From positions 1 through 64,000 of the forward strand of contig JAJRSK010000029.1 in assembly GCA_024278835.1 (NCBI GenBank): 64,000 bases of DNA. Reading direction: 5' to 3'. The stretch comes from Campylobacterales bacterium. GTDB lineage: Bacteria > Campylobacterota > Campylobacteria > Campylobacterales > QNZT01. Position 1 is the first letter of the stretch. Each line of letters starts with the position of its first letter. The notes below the pieces were generated by a model. It saw only the letters and a list, made by a program, of their open reading frames with translations. It did no database searches and was not told where the DNA came from. The position numbers and the translations under genes were made by a program. Positions 1-8,488 of the stretch are shown here, one piece after another.

Positions 1-11
1 GACTCAACCAC

Positions 12-531
12 TATGCACTGAAAGTGCATAGGTTCCTTTTCGGACTGAAAGTCCGAGCTACGCCTATTCCAATATCATTGTGTTTGTGTCACGGTTTGAT
101 GGATTTCGGTGGTGTTCAAGATACTCTTGCACTATCTCTTCTGTGACATTTCCTGTGCTCCACGCTCCATAACCTATCGCCCAAAAATGTTTGGAAAGCT
201 CTTTAAATTCCTCTTGCAGTTTTCTTGAAGTTCTTCCTTTCAGTTTCTTTACTATATCACTCATCGATTTGCTTGGTGGATATTCTATATGCATATGGAT
301 ATGATCTTTACTTACGACTCCTTTTAGTATTCGTATATCTTCTGCATCACATATTTGAACTATAATATCTCTGCATCTTTTCTGGATATCTCCTTTTAAA
401 ACTTCATAACGATATTTCGTAACCCATACAATATGGGCTTGCATTTGACTTTTTGTGTGGTTTCCTCTTCTCATCCCTCAATTCTAACTTTTAACACATT
501 TGTAGAAGCTAAAGCCTTGCACTAAAGTGCA
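12..531 (-). mobile_element. IS200/IS605-family insertion sequence (tnpA only)
   Basis: A single Y1 transposase gene is bracketed by subterminal hairpins typical of this family. At the 3' side of the gene there are two: 12-30 (8-bp arms, loop GAA) and 41-55 (CGGACT/AGTCCG, loop GAA). At the 5' side there is one at 518-531 (TGCACT/AGTGCA, loop AA) whose stem matches the 12-30 hairpin. These elements lack terminal inverted repeats and move as single-stranded DNA, with the transposase recognising such hairpins. No tnpB follows, so it is an IS200-like single-gene element. The exact cleavage sites cannot be fixed by eye. Confidence 0.8.
64..474 (-). CDS. tnpA: IS200/IS605 family transposase TnpA (Y1 HUH)
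   Basis: 136 residues, the usual length for Y1 transposases. The HUH metal-binding motif is seen in HIHMH at residues 58-62, and the catalytic tyrosine is probably Y118 in the segment EIVQEYLEHH. The N-terminal WVTKYRYEVL and the GVVSKDHIH block are family hallmarks. The enzyme excises and inserts single-stranded DNA at hairpin ends, forming a 5'-phosphotyrosine intermediate. The reading frame is intact, so the element may be active. The start ATG (complement of 472-474) opens the canonical N-terminus. It lies beside remnants of two other genes and a toxin-antitoxin pair, a typical accessory junction. Confidence 0.93.
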   Translation of the reverse strand: MRRGNHTKSQMQAHIVWVTKYRYEVLKGDIQKRCRDIIVQICDAEDIRILKGVVSKDHIHMHIEYPPSKSMSDIVKKLKGRTSRKLQEEFKELSKHFWAIGYGAWSTGNVTEEIVQEYLEHHRNPSNRDTNTMILE

Positions 532-561
532 TAGTTTTGACTAGCGTGCTGAAACAATAAA

Positions 562-731
562 ACATTCCAAACCAAAAATTCCTAAACCGATTGAATGCAA
601 ACTTTGAAATAGAAAAACTTTCCAAAAAACTAGAAGCTTTTTATACTCTTGACTTCAAAACATTCCTTAAAGAGCTAAAAAAGAAAAAAGTTACCCTAAG
701 CCTAAAAGAACAAGACGAATGTGGCGGTTGA
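562..731 (+). pseudogene. C-terminal remnant of a DNA methyltransferase/restriction enzyme
   Basis: An open frame of about 56 codons without a start reads through FLNRLNANFEIEKLSKKLEA and TFLKELKKKKVTLSLKEQDE, then ends at TGA 729-731. From memory this resembles the C-terminal region of large class I SAM-dependent DNA methyltransferases or type IIG restriction enzymes, where the segment normally continues (EQDEWEEYF...). Here it is cut after EQDE, and nothing upstream encodes the catalytic part. I read it as a decayed fragment left by rearrangement next to the IS200 element. The family call rests on recognition only. Confidence 0.5.
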
Positions 732-794
732 GGAAGGTAAATAGTTGAATATTGATGTAGAATTAGTTCAATAATAGGAAAATAAAATCATTTA

Positions 795-932
795 AAATGG
801 CTTAGAAATCCTAATACGATAGCATTTTTAGCTTTGTGGGAAAAGATTTATAATCCAAATTTAAAAACAGTCTAATTCAATGACTTTAAAAAAACTCTAC
901 AAAAGTTGCACCTTTTTTGCTATAATCACTAA
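795..932 (+). pseudogene. KilA-N domain protein remnant
   Basis: Frame 795-875 reads KWLRNPNTIAFLALWEKIYN, followed by PNLKTV and TAA. The same frame continues after the stop with FNDFKKTLQKL. KilA-N proteins carry a closely similar motif (WLRNRNTIEFLGIWEQ..NPxFxxxEFDGFK). The piece is only the middle of the domain, lacks start and end, and has an in-frame stop at 873-875, so it is a dead fragment. KilA-N genes are common in phages and defence-like islands. Confidence 0.5.
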
Positions 933-950
933 AGATAAAAGTTCAGGAGA
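906..950 (+). promoter_or_regulatory. Promoter and RBS of the RelE/ParE-type TA operon
   Basis: A -10 box TATAAT lies at 921-926 after a T-rich stretch, as in Campylobacterota sigma-70 promoters that lack a conserved -35. A strong Shine-Dalgarno AGGAGA at 945-950 sits 5 bases before the ATG at 956. The promoter overlaps the tail of the KilA-N remnant. Confidence 0.6.
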
Positions 951-955
951 TAACT

Positions 956-1201
956 ATGCAAACATTAACTATCAATGTCAAAGATGACTTTATGAACGAG
1001 GTTATCAAGTTTATAGAAACAGCTAAAGACAATATAAGCATCCAAAAAGATGAAAATCTTGACTATGACCCATACTTTGATGACAGACAAAAAAAGTTAC
1101 AACAGATAAGAGATGATAGTAAAAATGGCAAAACTGACATGATTGAAGATGGAGAATTTTGGCAAGATATAGATACTTATGTTGACACTTTGCAAAAATG
1201 A
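956..1201 (+). CDS. Antitoxin-like protein of a type II TA module
   Basis: 81 residues starting MQTLTINVKDDFMNEVIKFI, an opening like RelB/StbD or other beta-alpha antitoxins, followed by an acidic tail (EDGEFWQDIDTY). Its stop overlaps the start of the next gene by ATGA (1198-1201), the usual coupling of antitoxin and toxin. The strong SD at 945-950 supports this start. Expected role: neutralise the RelE/ParE-like toxin encoded downstream and repress the shared promoter at 921-926. The DNA-binding fold is not certain from sequence alone. Confidence 0.75.
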   Translation: MQTLTINVKDDFMNEVIKFIETAKDNISIQKDENLDYDPYFDDRQKKLQQIRDDSKNGKTDMIEDGEFWQDIDTYVDTLQK

Positions 1202-1491
1202 AAGTCATCCATAACCCAGCTTTTTCCAAAGCATTGAAGCAGCTTTTAAAGTATATAGCAAGTGACAAACCTACTGCGAGTATAAACTTTAAAAATGAAC
1301 TGAAAAAAAAGATAAAAAAGCCACCTGACAATCCTCACATGTGTCCACTATCGTACTATTTTGAAGAAGAGAATGTTAGAGATATGACTTTTAAAAAATA
1401 TACCATTATTTATGAGATAAAACCTGATGCAGAAGTGATTGAGATATTAAATATTTTAACAGAAACAAACCTTAGAGAAGATAAAACATAA
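1198..1491 (+). CDS. RelE/ParE-family toxin
   Basis: 97 residues. It shows the RelE/ParE pattern: N-terminal KVIHNPAFSKALKQLLKYIA, a central helix, then the beta strands VRDMTFKKYTIIYEIKPDAE and VIEILNIL. RelE-type proteins cleave ribosome-bound mRNA, while ParE-type proteins poison gyrase; the sequence does not tell which. Translation is coupled to the antitoxin by a 4-base overlap. No frame damage is visible. The terminal NILTETNLREDKT is slightly long but not abnormal. Confidence 0.78.
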   Translation: MKVIHNPAFSKALKQLLKYIASDKPTASINFKNELKKKIKKPPDNPHMCPLSYYFEEENVRDMTFKKYTIIYEIKPDAEVIEILNILTETNLREDKT

Positions 1492-1607
1492 CCCACGCCA
1501 AGCTACAAAAGACTCAAAAACATCACCCGAAACTTCTCCCACTCCTTTATGAGTCTAATGAACTTTTAAGAGAGGCATTTTACATATCTATATGCAAGTC
1601 GCCTAAC

Positions 1608-2222
1608 TCACACCTTCCAATGTCCCACATCACTACGCACACACCCTTCCCTCACCACTTGCATCAGTTCAGGAAAAAAGTCTAAAAAATCTGCTTCCAA
1701 GGCTTCTCTCTCTTTGGCGATGAGTGGGATGTAGCGTGTGGTGGTGTCTTTATTTTTAGCACGATCTGAGAGTCTGGCATCGATGCGTCTAAAAGCGTCC
1801 ACTACGCCATCCATATGGGCATAGCTGGAAAGTTGTCGGTTTCCCACGACGCGTCTGATGATATCTTGCGCACGGTCTGGATAACAGTTTATATCTCGAA
1901 GAGCCTTTTCACGAAAGACTTCCAAGAAATTCTCTCGTTCTATAGTACAAAACTTATCCCAATGCAAACTCAAAAAGTGATCATAAAGCACATCTAGCAC
2001 CACACCCTTGAGATGTCCACGATGCGTTAGTATCTTTTTAGAACGTGATACAAGTGGATGTGAATCTGTAAAACTATCAATCCGTTTATGCATCTCTATC
2101 CCCTGATAAATCCGATTACTTGCGCCTTCCCAAGCCTTGCCTTTGAGTGGGTCTGTGAGAAGATTACCTAGTTGATGTTCTATATGGTTTTCAGAGAGAA
2201 AAACATGTGCAAGCCAATTCAT
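1608..2222 (-). CDS. acpH: Acyl carrier protein phosphodiesterase
   Basis: 204 residues beginning MNWLAHVFLSENHIEHQLGN, the signature opening of AcpH (an HD-type hydrolase that removes the 4'-phosphopantetheine group from holo-ACP). Further family marks are GIEMHKRIDSFTDSHP near residues 41-56 and DVLYDHFLSLHW near 78-89, which hold the metal-binding His/Asp residues. Length fits the family. It is divergent from the helicase at 2309, with about 86 bases between. Cytoplasmic; acts in recycling of ACP in fatty-acid synthesis. Confidence 0.85.
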   Translation of the reverse strand: MNWLAHVFLSENHIEHQLGNLLTDPLKGKAWEGASNRIYQGIEMHKRIDSFTDSHPLVSRSKKILTHRGHLKGVVLDVLYDHFLSLHWDKFCTIERENFLEVFREKALRDINCYPDRAQDIIRRVVGNRQLSSYAHMDGVVDAFRRIDARLSDRAKNKDTTTRYIPLIAKEREALEADFLDFFPELMQVVREGCVRSDVGHWKV

Positions 2223-2308
2223 AATGCACCTATTCCTTCCCTGGTATAATTATCCCTATAATAGTCTCTTTTACTTAACAAATAGCAATAATACGCTACC
2301 ATTAGAAT

Positions 2309-3934
2309 ATGAAAAATACCCAAACTTGGCAAGAAAAACTAAACGCCCTCCTAGATTGTGACTTAAAGTCTCTATTTCCACTTGCTCGTGAGCTTCGTCG
2401 TAAACTCTACTTTTATGTAGGCCCTACCAATAGTGGGAAAACTTATCAAGCGATGCAAGTGCTAAAAGAGGCAGATTGTGGGATGTACTTAGCCCCGCTT
2501 CGCCTACTTGCACTTGAAAACTATGAAAACCTCCTTGCAGAGGAGATACCTGTTTCACTGATTACTGGAGAAGAAGAGAAGATAGATGAAGAGGCAGGAC
2601 ATATCTGTTCTACCATAGAGATGACAAATTATTCGCAGGAAGTGGATGTTTGTGTGATTGATGAGATCCAGATGCTAGGTGATCCCGATAGGGGTTGGGC
2701 ATGGGTCAATGCTATCGTTGGTGCACCCGCCCAGACTGTTATCATGACAGGCTCTGTTAACGCGCTTGATGCCATCAAACAAATCGCCGATTATCTTGGC
2801 GAAACATTAGAAGTCGTAAAGTTCAAACGGAAAAATCCTTTAGAGATGCTACCTCACGCTACCCCGATGAAGCATATCACTTTAAACACTGCCATCATCG
2901 CCTTTTCACGCGCAGAAGTACTACGCATCAAGTCCCAGCTCTCCAAACAGCACAAAGTCTCTGTCCTTTATGGCAATCTCTCACCAGAAGTAAGACGCGA
3001 AGAAGCTGCGCGATTTCGTGAAGGTAAAAGTGACGTTTTGGTTGCCACAGACGCTATCGCTATGGGATTGAACTTGCCTATTCAGACGCTTCTTTTTTCT
3101 GCAGATTCTAAGTATGATGGTGTAGAAACACGCCCCCTCACCCCGAATGAAATCATCCAAATAGCAGGGCGTGCGGGTCGTTATGGACACCATGAAAACG
3201 GCTATATCGGTGCCACTGATGCCAAGATACTAGCCCATATAGACAAGCAGTTTCACGCAGCCCTACATACCATAAAACCACCCTTTCAAGTCAAGGCTAC
3301 CACTTCGCAAGTGCTTGATTTGGCCCAGCACTTAAACACAGATAATCTTTTTAAAATCCTTAACTACTTCTCAAAACATATGAACTTTGATGGTCCCTTT
3401 GTGGCTGCAAACATCGGCTATATGCTAGACCTATCAATCATACTTGATGAGAAAAAGAAGCTCTCCTTGGAAGAGAAGTACATGCTAGCAGGTGCACCCG
3501 TCAGTATACGTTCTCCGCTTATTAAAAGTGCTTTTTTCTTCTTTGTCGATTCAATACTTAAGAAAAAAGTAGTGCGCTACAAAAGTGCTGTTCCCACTAC
3601 AGGCATTGCAAAAACACAGCTAGAATTACTCAAAGCTGAAGATGAAGTCAAGAAAATATCCCTTTATCTTTGGATGGCTTACAAGTTTCCAGACCTTTTT
3701 CCTGACTCCAAACAGGCAGAATCCGCGCGCATAAAAGTTAACCAATACTGCGAAGCTTCACTCAAGTCAAATAAACAGTTAAAAGCACCAGAACGTAGAC
3801 GAAGACGCACAAATCCCAAGCATCATGATACCTACAAAAAAAGTACTAATGGAAGAAACAGTGGTGGCAGCAGAGAGAAAGAGAGTGACAAAAAAGATGG
3901 CTCACGTAGACCAAGAAGAAGTCGCCGAAGATAA
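2309..3934 (+). CDS. SUV3-like DExH RNA helicase
   Basis: 541 residues. Walker A GPTNSGKT is at 38-45, the DExH box reads DEIQ at 118-121, motif V reads ATDAIAMGLNLP, and motif VI reads QIAGRAGRYG. This set (GPTNSGKT, DEIQM, QIAGRAGR) is that of SUV3-type helicases, known from mitochondria and alpha-proteobacteria, where they unwind RNA for degradation. After the SUV3 C-terminal region the protein ends in an arginine-rich basic tail (RRRRR near 499 and RRPRRSRRR at the end), probably RNA-binding. It is monocistronic, with an inverted repeat just downstream. No strong SD is visible before the ATG. Confidence 0.85.
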   Translation: MKNTQTWQEKLNALLDCDLKSLFPLARELRRKLYFYVGPTNSGKTYQAMQVLKEADCGMYLAPLRLLALENYENLLAEEIPVSLITGEEEKIDEEAGHICSTIEMTNYSQEVDVCVIDEIQMLGDPDRGWAWVNAIVGAPAQTVIMTGSVNALDAIKQIADYLGETLEVVKFKRKNPLEMLPHATPMKHITLNTAIIAFSRAEVLRIKSQLSKQHKVSVLYGNLSPEVRREEAARFREGKSDVLVATDAIAMGLNLPIQTLLFSADSKYDGVETRPLTPNEIIQIAGRAGRYGHHENGYIGATDAKILAHIDKQFHAALHTIKPPFQVKATTSQVLDLAQHLNTDNLFKILNYFSKHMNFDGPFVAANIGYMLDLSIILDEKKKLSLEEKYMLAGAPVSIRSPLIKSAFFFFVDSILKKKVVRYKSAVPTTGIAKTQLELLKAEDEVKKISLYLWMAYKFPDLFPDSKQAESARIKVNQYCEASLKSNKQLKAPERRRRRTNPKHHDTYKKSTNGRNSGGSREKESDKKDGSRRPRRSRRR

Positions 3935-3946
3935 ACATTTCACAAT

Positions 3947-3987
3947 CCACTAAAGCTATATTTTAGAAATCTTAAGAGCTTTAGTGG
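3947..3987 (+). terminator. Inverted repeat downstream of the SUV3-like gene
   Basis: Perfect 11-bp arms CCACTAAAGCT (3947-3957) and AGCTTTAGTGG (3977-3987) with a 19-base loop. There is no T-run after it, so a rho-independent terminator is doubtful; a processing or regulatory stem is equally possible. Confidence 0.45.
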
Positions 3988-4021
3988 CAAAATCAAACAA
4001 GAACATTACAATAGGACTACC

Positions 4022-5362
4022 ATGATACTAACACTTTTACTACTACTTACCGTACTTTTCCTCTCTATAGAAATACAAAAACATTTTAAAATTCCCTCAC
4101 CTATCACACTGATTGTGCTCTCTTATGGATTTTATTATCTCTTCCCACAGATGGTACTTTTCTCAGAGGAGAGTTTTGCTGAGTTGGTGCTATTTCTCAT
4201 CCCTATCCTGATCGCCTCAGATGCCTTACAACTCAAACTAAGTGACTTAAAGAAAAACGCTTGGTCCCTTCTCTTTTTAGCCGTGGTAGCCGTAGCACTT
4301 TCTATCCTCTTTGGTTTGGTAACGGCAAATACTTTCTTTGCAGAGTATAACCTTTCTGTGGGTGCAGTTATCGCACTTTTTGCCATGGTGCTTGCCACAG
4401 ACCCTGTCTCTGTTGTTTCCGTCTTTTCAAGCTTTAAAATCCCGCACAAACTCAAAATCCTCGCAGAAGGAGAGTCTCTCTTTAATGATGCAACCGCATT
4501 AATCATCTTTGCTTTTATCGCCCTCCCCTTGATAAATGGCGTAGAAATCACCGCATTTGATATCGCCTTTGTGAGCGTTAAAGTAGTTTCACTCTCTGTC
4601 ATGATAGGGTTAGTTGTAGGATTTATCGGGATACTTTTGATGAAACAAACCCAAGATGGGATGAGTGAACTTGTACTTATATTGATGACTGCTTATGGTG
4701 CATTTGAATTGGCTGAGCACTTTCACTTAGCAGGTTTGTTGGCGGTTATCGTCGCCGTAATTACCCTTAACTCCATCACTGATAAGTCTCTCAAGGAAGC
4801 AAGCAGACGGGTGAGAAAAGGAAAACGTATCCTTGACAAAACCAACAAAAGCCGAAAAGTTTTTTCAACCCGTTTCATGGGAGGTATCACAAGTAAACTA
4901 AACGAAGATATCACCAGTATCGAACGCCACAAGCAAAATCTAAACTATGTCGCGGTTCTTGCCCTGCTCGCCAATGCCTTTCTCTTCATCTCCATGGCAA
5001 GTATCGTACACATCGATGTTATCCTAAAATACACTAGCGAAATCCTCTGGATGTTTCTTGTTACCACCCTTATCCGCGCTATCATGATGAGCAAGTTTGC
5101 CTTTATCTCCAACCGCAGCACAAAGATGACAAATGTCAATTTTAGATGGTGGTCTGTGCTTTTATTTGCCGGAATCAAAGGGGGACTTTCTATCGTCATG
5201 TTGCAGATGCTCCCCTCAGACTTTGCCCATAAAGAACTTTTTGAAGCGATAGTGGTAGGGATTATCTTACTTTCAACTATCATTTATGCTTTGATACTGG
5301 TTGCTATCATCCTTTATAACAAATCGGTATTTGTTGAAGAATATGAACGAGAAGTACATTAA
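4022..5362 (+). CDS. CPA1-family Na+/H+ antiporter
   Basis: 446 residues with about 12 hydrophobic segments. The CPA1 signatures are present: ATDPVSVV near residues 124-131, carrying the ion-binding Asp, and GESLFNDATALI near 158-169. A charged loop (KEASRRVRKGKRILDKTNKS) sits between the two halves. Inner-membrane exchange of protons for Na+ (or K+) for pH and salt homeostasis is expected. SD AGGA at 4013-4016 precedes the ATG. It follows the SUV3-like gene on the same strand, separated by an inverted repeat. Confidence 0.88.
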   Translation: MILTLLLLLTVLFLSIEIQKHFKIPSPITLIVLSYGFYYLFPQMVLFSEESFAELVLFLIPILIASDALQLKLSDLKKNAWSLLFLAVVAVALSILFGLVTANTFFAEYNLSVGAVIALFAMVLATDPVSVVSVFSSFKIPHKLKILAEGESLFNDATALIIFAFIALPLINGVEITAFDIAFVSVKVVSLSVMIGLVVGFIGILLMKQTQDGMSELVLILMTAYGAFELAEHFHLAGLLAVIVAVITLNSITDKSLKEASRRVRKGKRILDKTNKSRKVFSTRFMGGITSKLNEDITSIERHKQNLNYVAVLALLANAFLFISMASIVHIDVILKYTSEILWMFLVTTLIRAIMMSKFAFISNRSTKMTNVNFRWWSVLLFAGIKGGLSIVMLQMLPSDFAHKELFEAIVVGIILLSTIIYALILVAIILYNKSVFVEEYEREVH

Positions 5363-5450
5363 AGTAAAAAAAATGTAACTAAAAGGAATACTTAAACAAA
5401 AAACTTAACTTATTTAGCCATTTGTCCTAAAGTTTTTACAACTTGCACTG

Positions 5451-5474
5451 TATACTCTAGAGTAAGAAAAAGGA
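5451..5474 (+). promoter_or_regulatory. Promoter -10 and RBS of the CYTH-CHAD gene
   Basis: TATACT at 5451-5456 after a T-rich stretch, then SD AAGGA at 5470-5474 ending 8 bases before ATG 5483. Confidence 0.5.
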
Positions 5475-5482
5475 TATGAGAC

Positions 5483-6916
5483 ATGGCTATAGTAGAAAAA
5501 AAATACCTTCTTAATGATTCTGTTGATTCTCTCTTAAAGAAGCATAAACGCTCAAAAAAGAGTATTTCTCAGTTTTACACCCAGATAAAAATCTGTAAAG
5601 AGGTGCGTTATAGAAAAATCAATAAGACTTTTTATAAAACTGTACGCACAGGTAGTGAAGTCAGAGAAAACGAAGTCGATAAAAATATTTCCAAAAGAAA
5701 ATACCGACAGGCTAAAGATAAAAAAATAGGCAAGATATTAAAAAAAGAGAGATTTACCCTAGCCGATACCTATGAAAATTTTGCTATAGATAGCTACAAA
5801 AAACATTTAAAAAATCTTAACATACTCGAAATCACATTTAACACACTAGACGAGGCAAGAGCATTCCAACTACCTGATATATTTAAAGTTTATATCAAAA
5901 AAGATGTTAGTGATGATGACAGATACCGCAACAAAAACTTAGCACTTCTGGGAAATCCTAAAAAACTCCCTTATAACATCTATGCTATTTTTAAAGATAT
6001 TGAACAAGAAAGATTTAAAAAAATTGCCAGCACTGTCTTTCCTGAGATGATTGTTTCTGATGCGGTTCGTATCGTGTTGTATACGATTTATCATAGCTTA
6101 AAAATGGATAGAGTTAGTTTGATTGAGCAAAACGACATCTTTGCCTTAGAGCGTTTTAGAAAAAATCTCAAACAAGCCAAGATACTTCTAGAAGAGTATC
6201 GCCATATATTTGATCAAAACATGTACAAAAAAGTCTCGCTACATCTTAATATGATTGAAAAAACTATTGCCATAGACAAGGATTTGACCCTCATAAGAGC
6301 AAATCTCAAACTTTTAGAGAGTGCATTTAATGAAAAAGAGGTGAACTTCTTTATCTCACGTATCGATAATAGAATTGAAAATGAAAAACACAAAGTAAAA
6401 AACTTCTTTAAAACAAGAGAATTTTCTATCATATTTAGACAATTTGACCTACTACTTAAAGAGCAAAGCAATGTACATAGTGCTTATCATAGTAATACTA
6501 CGATAAAAGAAGTGATCAAAGAATCAGTCAACAAACGCTTTAAAAAGCTACTTTTCTTAACCAAAAAATATGACAAATGCCATGATGTAGACTCCTATAA
6601 AAAGATGAAAAAAGCCCTGTACAAGACAAAAACCATTATGGACAACTTTGCTTACCTTTACGATAAAAAAGAGTACCAACAGATGCAAGCACTCCTGCAG
6701 GATACCAATAAAGAGTTTGCAGAGTTTCTAAACTTAAATAAACGCTCACTTATCATAAAAACCTATATCAGAAACTCCAACAAAGAGTTACAAGAGCAAC
6801 AAAGACTCATCAACAAGGTACAACAGAAAAGAAAAACACTAGAGAAACAACTCAATAAAAAGATTGATGCTAGTATCAATGTTTTAAGAGAGAATAAATC
6901 ACTCTTTAAAAAATAA
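5483..6916 (+). CDS. CYTH-CHAD domain protein
   Basis: 477 residues, rich in Lys. The first ~165 residues fit a CYTH triphosphate tunnel domain: opening VEKKYLL (family ExExK-like), RYRKINKTFYKTVR, GKILKKERFTL, then EITFNTLDEARAFQLP and RYRNKNLALLGNP. Residues ~195-460 form a helical region resembling CHAD, with ALERFRKNLKQAKILLEEY and a second copy-like half (FKKLLFLTKKYDK...KMKKALYKTKTIMDNF). CHAD binds polyphosphate through conserved His and basic residues. The usual His of the first helix is not obvious here, so the domain is divergent. Probable role: polyphosphate- or triphosphate-linked, cytoplasmic. Clear SD at 5470-5474. Confidence 0.65.
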   Translation: MAIVEKKYLLNDSVDSLLKKHKRSKKSISQFYTQIKICKEVRYRKINKTFYKTVRTGSEVRENEVDKNISKRKYRQAKDKKIGKILKKERFTLADTYENFAIDSYKKHLKNLNILEITFNTLDEARAFQLPDIFKVYIKKDVSDDDRYRNKNLALLGNPKKLPYNIYAIFKDIEQERFKKIASTVFPEMIVSDAVRIVLYTIYHSLKMDRVSLIEQNDIFALERFRKNLKQAKILLEEYRHIFDQNMYKKVSLHLNMIEKTIAIDKDLTLIRANLKLLESAFNEKEVNFFISRIDNRIENEKHKVKNFFKTREFSIIFRQFDLLLKEQSNVHSAYHSNTTIKEVIKESVNKRFKKLLFLTKKYDKCHDVDSYKKMKKALYKTKTIMDNFAYLYDKKEYQQMQALLQDTNKEFAEFLNLNKRSLIIKTYIRNSNKELQEQQRLINKVQQKRKTLEKQLNKKIDASINVLRENKSLFKK

Positions 6917-6940
6917 TTTCTTTGCCTTAGTTTTATTGGA

Positions 6941-6966
6941 TATAATAGAATCACTTTGATAAAGGA
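6941..6966 (+). promoter_or_regulatory. Promoter -10 and RBS of the M48 peptidase-ubiE operon
   Basis: TATAAT at 6941-6946 and SD AAAGGA at 6961-6966. The spacing picks ATG 6974 as the start rather than the TTG at 6956, which would precede the SD. Confidence 0.6.
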
Positions 6967-6973
6967 TTCTATT

Positions 6974-7741
6974 ATGAAAAAAATCATTCAATTACTTCTG
7001 CTTGCTTTCATAACCATTTATTTTGGTGCTTGTTTAGCAAGCACTCCCTATACACATAGAAAACAACTTGTCCTTTTCTCTCCACAACAAGAGATGCAGA
7101 TGGGATATCAATCTGCCCAAGAGATACTAAAAAAAGAGCGACTTTCCCGTGACCCAAGGCTTAACGCCGTAGTACAACGGGTGGGAAAGCGCATCGCAGC
7201 GGCAGCGGCACAGCCAAACTATAAGTGGGAGTTTTTTGTCATCGACAAAGATGTGCTTAATGCTTTTTGTCTGCCTGGGGGAAAAGTATTTGTCTACAAA
7301 GGACTCTTTCGCGCCGTACAAAATGAAGACCAACTCGCCGTTGTCATCGGACATGAAGTTGCCCATGCTATCGCTAGACATGGTGCTGAGCGTATGAGTA
7401 TGATGCAACTAGGTCGCATGGGGAAAACTATCGCGGCACAAACTATCTCTGGTGGTAAATACGCTGGTGTCATCAACAAAGCTTATGGCTCCGTTGAGGG
7501 TGTAGGATTGATACTACCATTTTCTAGAAAGTTCGAGTATGAAGCCGATGAAATAGGACTTTATCTCATGACTAAAGCTGGATATAATCCTAGGGAGGCA
7601 TTGACCTTTTGGGACAATATGCGTCGTCTTTCAGCAGGGAAAAGAAAACCACCTGAGTTTTTATCTACGCACCCCGCAGACTTGAACCGTATCAGAAAGA
7701 TACAACAACGAATCCCCGTAGCATTAAAAAATTATAGATAG
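6974..7741 (+). CDS. M48-family zinc metallopeptidase, lipoprotein
   Basis: 255 residues from ATG 6974. A signal sequence (MKKIIQLLLLAFITIYFGAC) ends in a lipobox-like FGAC, so export and lipid anchoring are expected. The zinc motif HEVAH is in VIGHEVAHAIARHGAERM, and the third ligand is probably the Glu in FEYEADEIGLYLM. Length and order match BepA/LoiP-like periplasmic peptidases that clear misfolded outer-membrane proteins, but without their TPR part. The next gene, ubiE, starts 8 bases after the stop, so they are likely cotranscribed from the TATAAT at 6941. Confidence 0.88.
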   Translation: MKKIIQLLLLAFITIYFGACLASTPYTHRKQLVLFSPQQEMQMGYQSAQEILKKERLSRDPRLNAVVQRVGKRIAAAAAQPNYKWEFFVIDKDVLNAFCLPGGKVFVYKGLFRAVQNEDQLAVVIGHEVAHAIARHGAERMSMMQLGRMGKTIAAQTISGGKYAGVINKAYGSVEGVGLILPFSRKFEYEADEIGLYLMTKAGYNPREALTFWDNMRRLSAGKRKPPEFLSTHPADLNRIRKIQQRIPVALKNYR

Positions 7742-7749
7742 GAAAAAGA

Positions 7750-8460
7750 GTGAATAAACAAGAAAAAATCGTCACAATGTTCGATGACATCGCAAAAACT
7801 TACGATGTCGCCAATCGCGTACTTAGTTTTGGTATCGACAAAAGCTGGAGAAAAGAGGCCTGTAACTTAACCTTTGATAAGTATGGATCTATGAAAATAG
7901 ACTCCATCTTAGATGTGGCATGTGGCACAGGTGACATGTGTGAGTATTGGAATAAGATAGCCTCCGAGCGCGATATCACCATCGATAAGATAACAGGGAT
8001 TGACCCTTCTGTTGGTATGCTTGAAGAGGCAAAAAAGAAAGGGTTGAACGCTGTATTTGTTGAAGGTCAAGCCAAAGATTTACCATGTAAAGAAAACCGT
8101 GCAGACATTCTCTCTATCTCTTATGGTCTGCGTAATGTTGTAGATAGAGTGGAAGGGCTTACAGAGTTTCACCGTGTATTAAAACCAGGTGGACTTTTAG
8201 TCATTTTAGAGTTTACAAAACTACCAAAACAAAAATTCTCTGCTAAGGTAAGAGATTTTTACATGAAAAAGGTTTTACCACTTGTAGGTGGTTTTCTCTC
8301 TAAAAACTACAATGCTTATAACTACCTTCCAGACTCTATCGATGACTTTTTAACAACGGAGAACTTAACAAAAGAGTTAAAAGAAGTTGGATTTGATATA
8401 GAAGTTGTTAAAGGTAATTCTATGGATATCTCCACACTATTTATCGCTAGAAAGATTTAA
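7750..8460 (+). CDS. ubiE: Demethylmenaquinone C-methyltransferase UbiE/MenG
   Basis: 236 residues starting at GTG with SD AGGA at 7740-7743. The family opening VTMFDDIAKTYDVANRVLSF, SAM motif I LDVACGTGDMCEYW, and the YGLRNVVDR and FHRVLKPGGLLVILEF blocks are all present. It methylates demethylmenaquinone using SAM, the last step of menaquinone synthesis; Campylobacterota make menaquinone by the futalosine route but still use UbiE. Soluble, peripheral to the membrane. It is followed by a bidirectional hairpin shared with the converging helicase gene. Confidence 0.93.
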   Translation: MNKQEKIVTMFDDIAKTYDVANRVLSFGIDKSWRKEACNLTFDKYGSMKIDSILDVACGTGDMCEYWNKIASERDITIDKITGIDPSVGMLEEAKKKGLNAVFVEGQAKDLPCKENRADILSISYGLRNVVDRVEGLTEFHRVLKPGGLLVILEFTKLPKQKFSAKVRDFYMKKVLPLVGGFLSKNYNAYNYLPDSIDDFLTTENLTKELKEVGFDIEVVKGNSMDISTLFIARKI

Positions 8461-8464
8461 TCAC

Positions 8465-8488
8465 AATCTAGTCCACTTGGACTAGATT
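8465..8488. terminator. Bidirectional terminator between ubiE and the PIF1-like gene
   Basis: Perfect 10-bp arms AATCTAGTCC (8465-8474) and GGACTAGATT (8479-8488), loop ACTT, followed by TTCT on the plus side. The stop codon of the minus-strand helicase (complement of 8468-8470) lies inside the left arm. Confidence 0.75.

Noticed and set aside
475-955. tRNA or small RNA in the long gap
   Set aside because: No cloverleaf or recognisable RNA; the gap is explained by gene fragments and the IS end.
6956-6973. TTG start of the M48 peptidase at 6956
   Set aside because: It precedes the SD AAAGGA at 6961-6966; ATG 6974 gives a normal lipoprotein signal.
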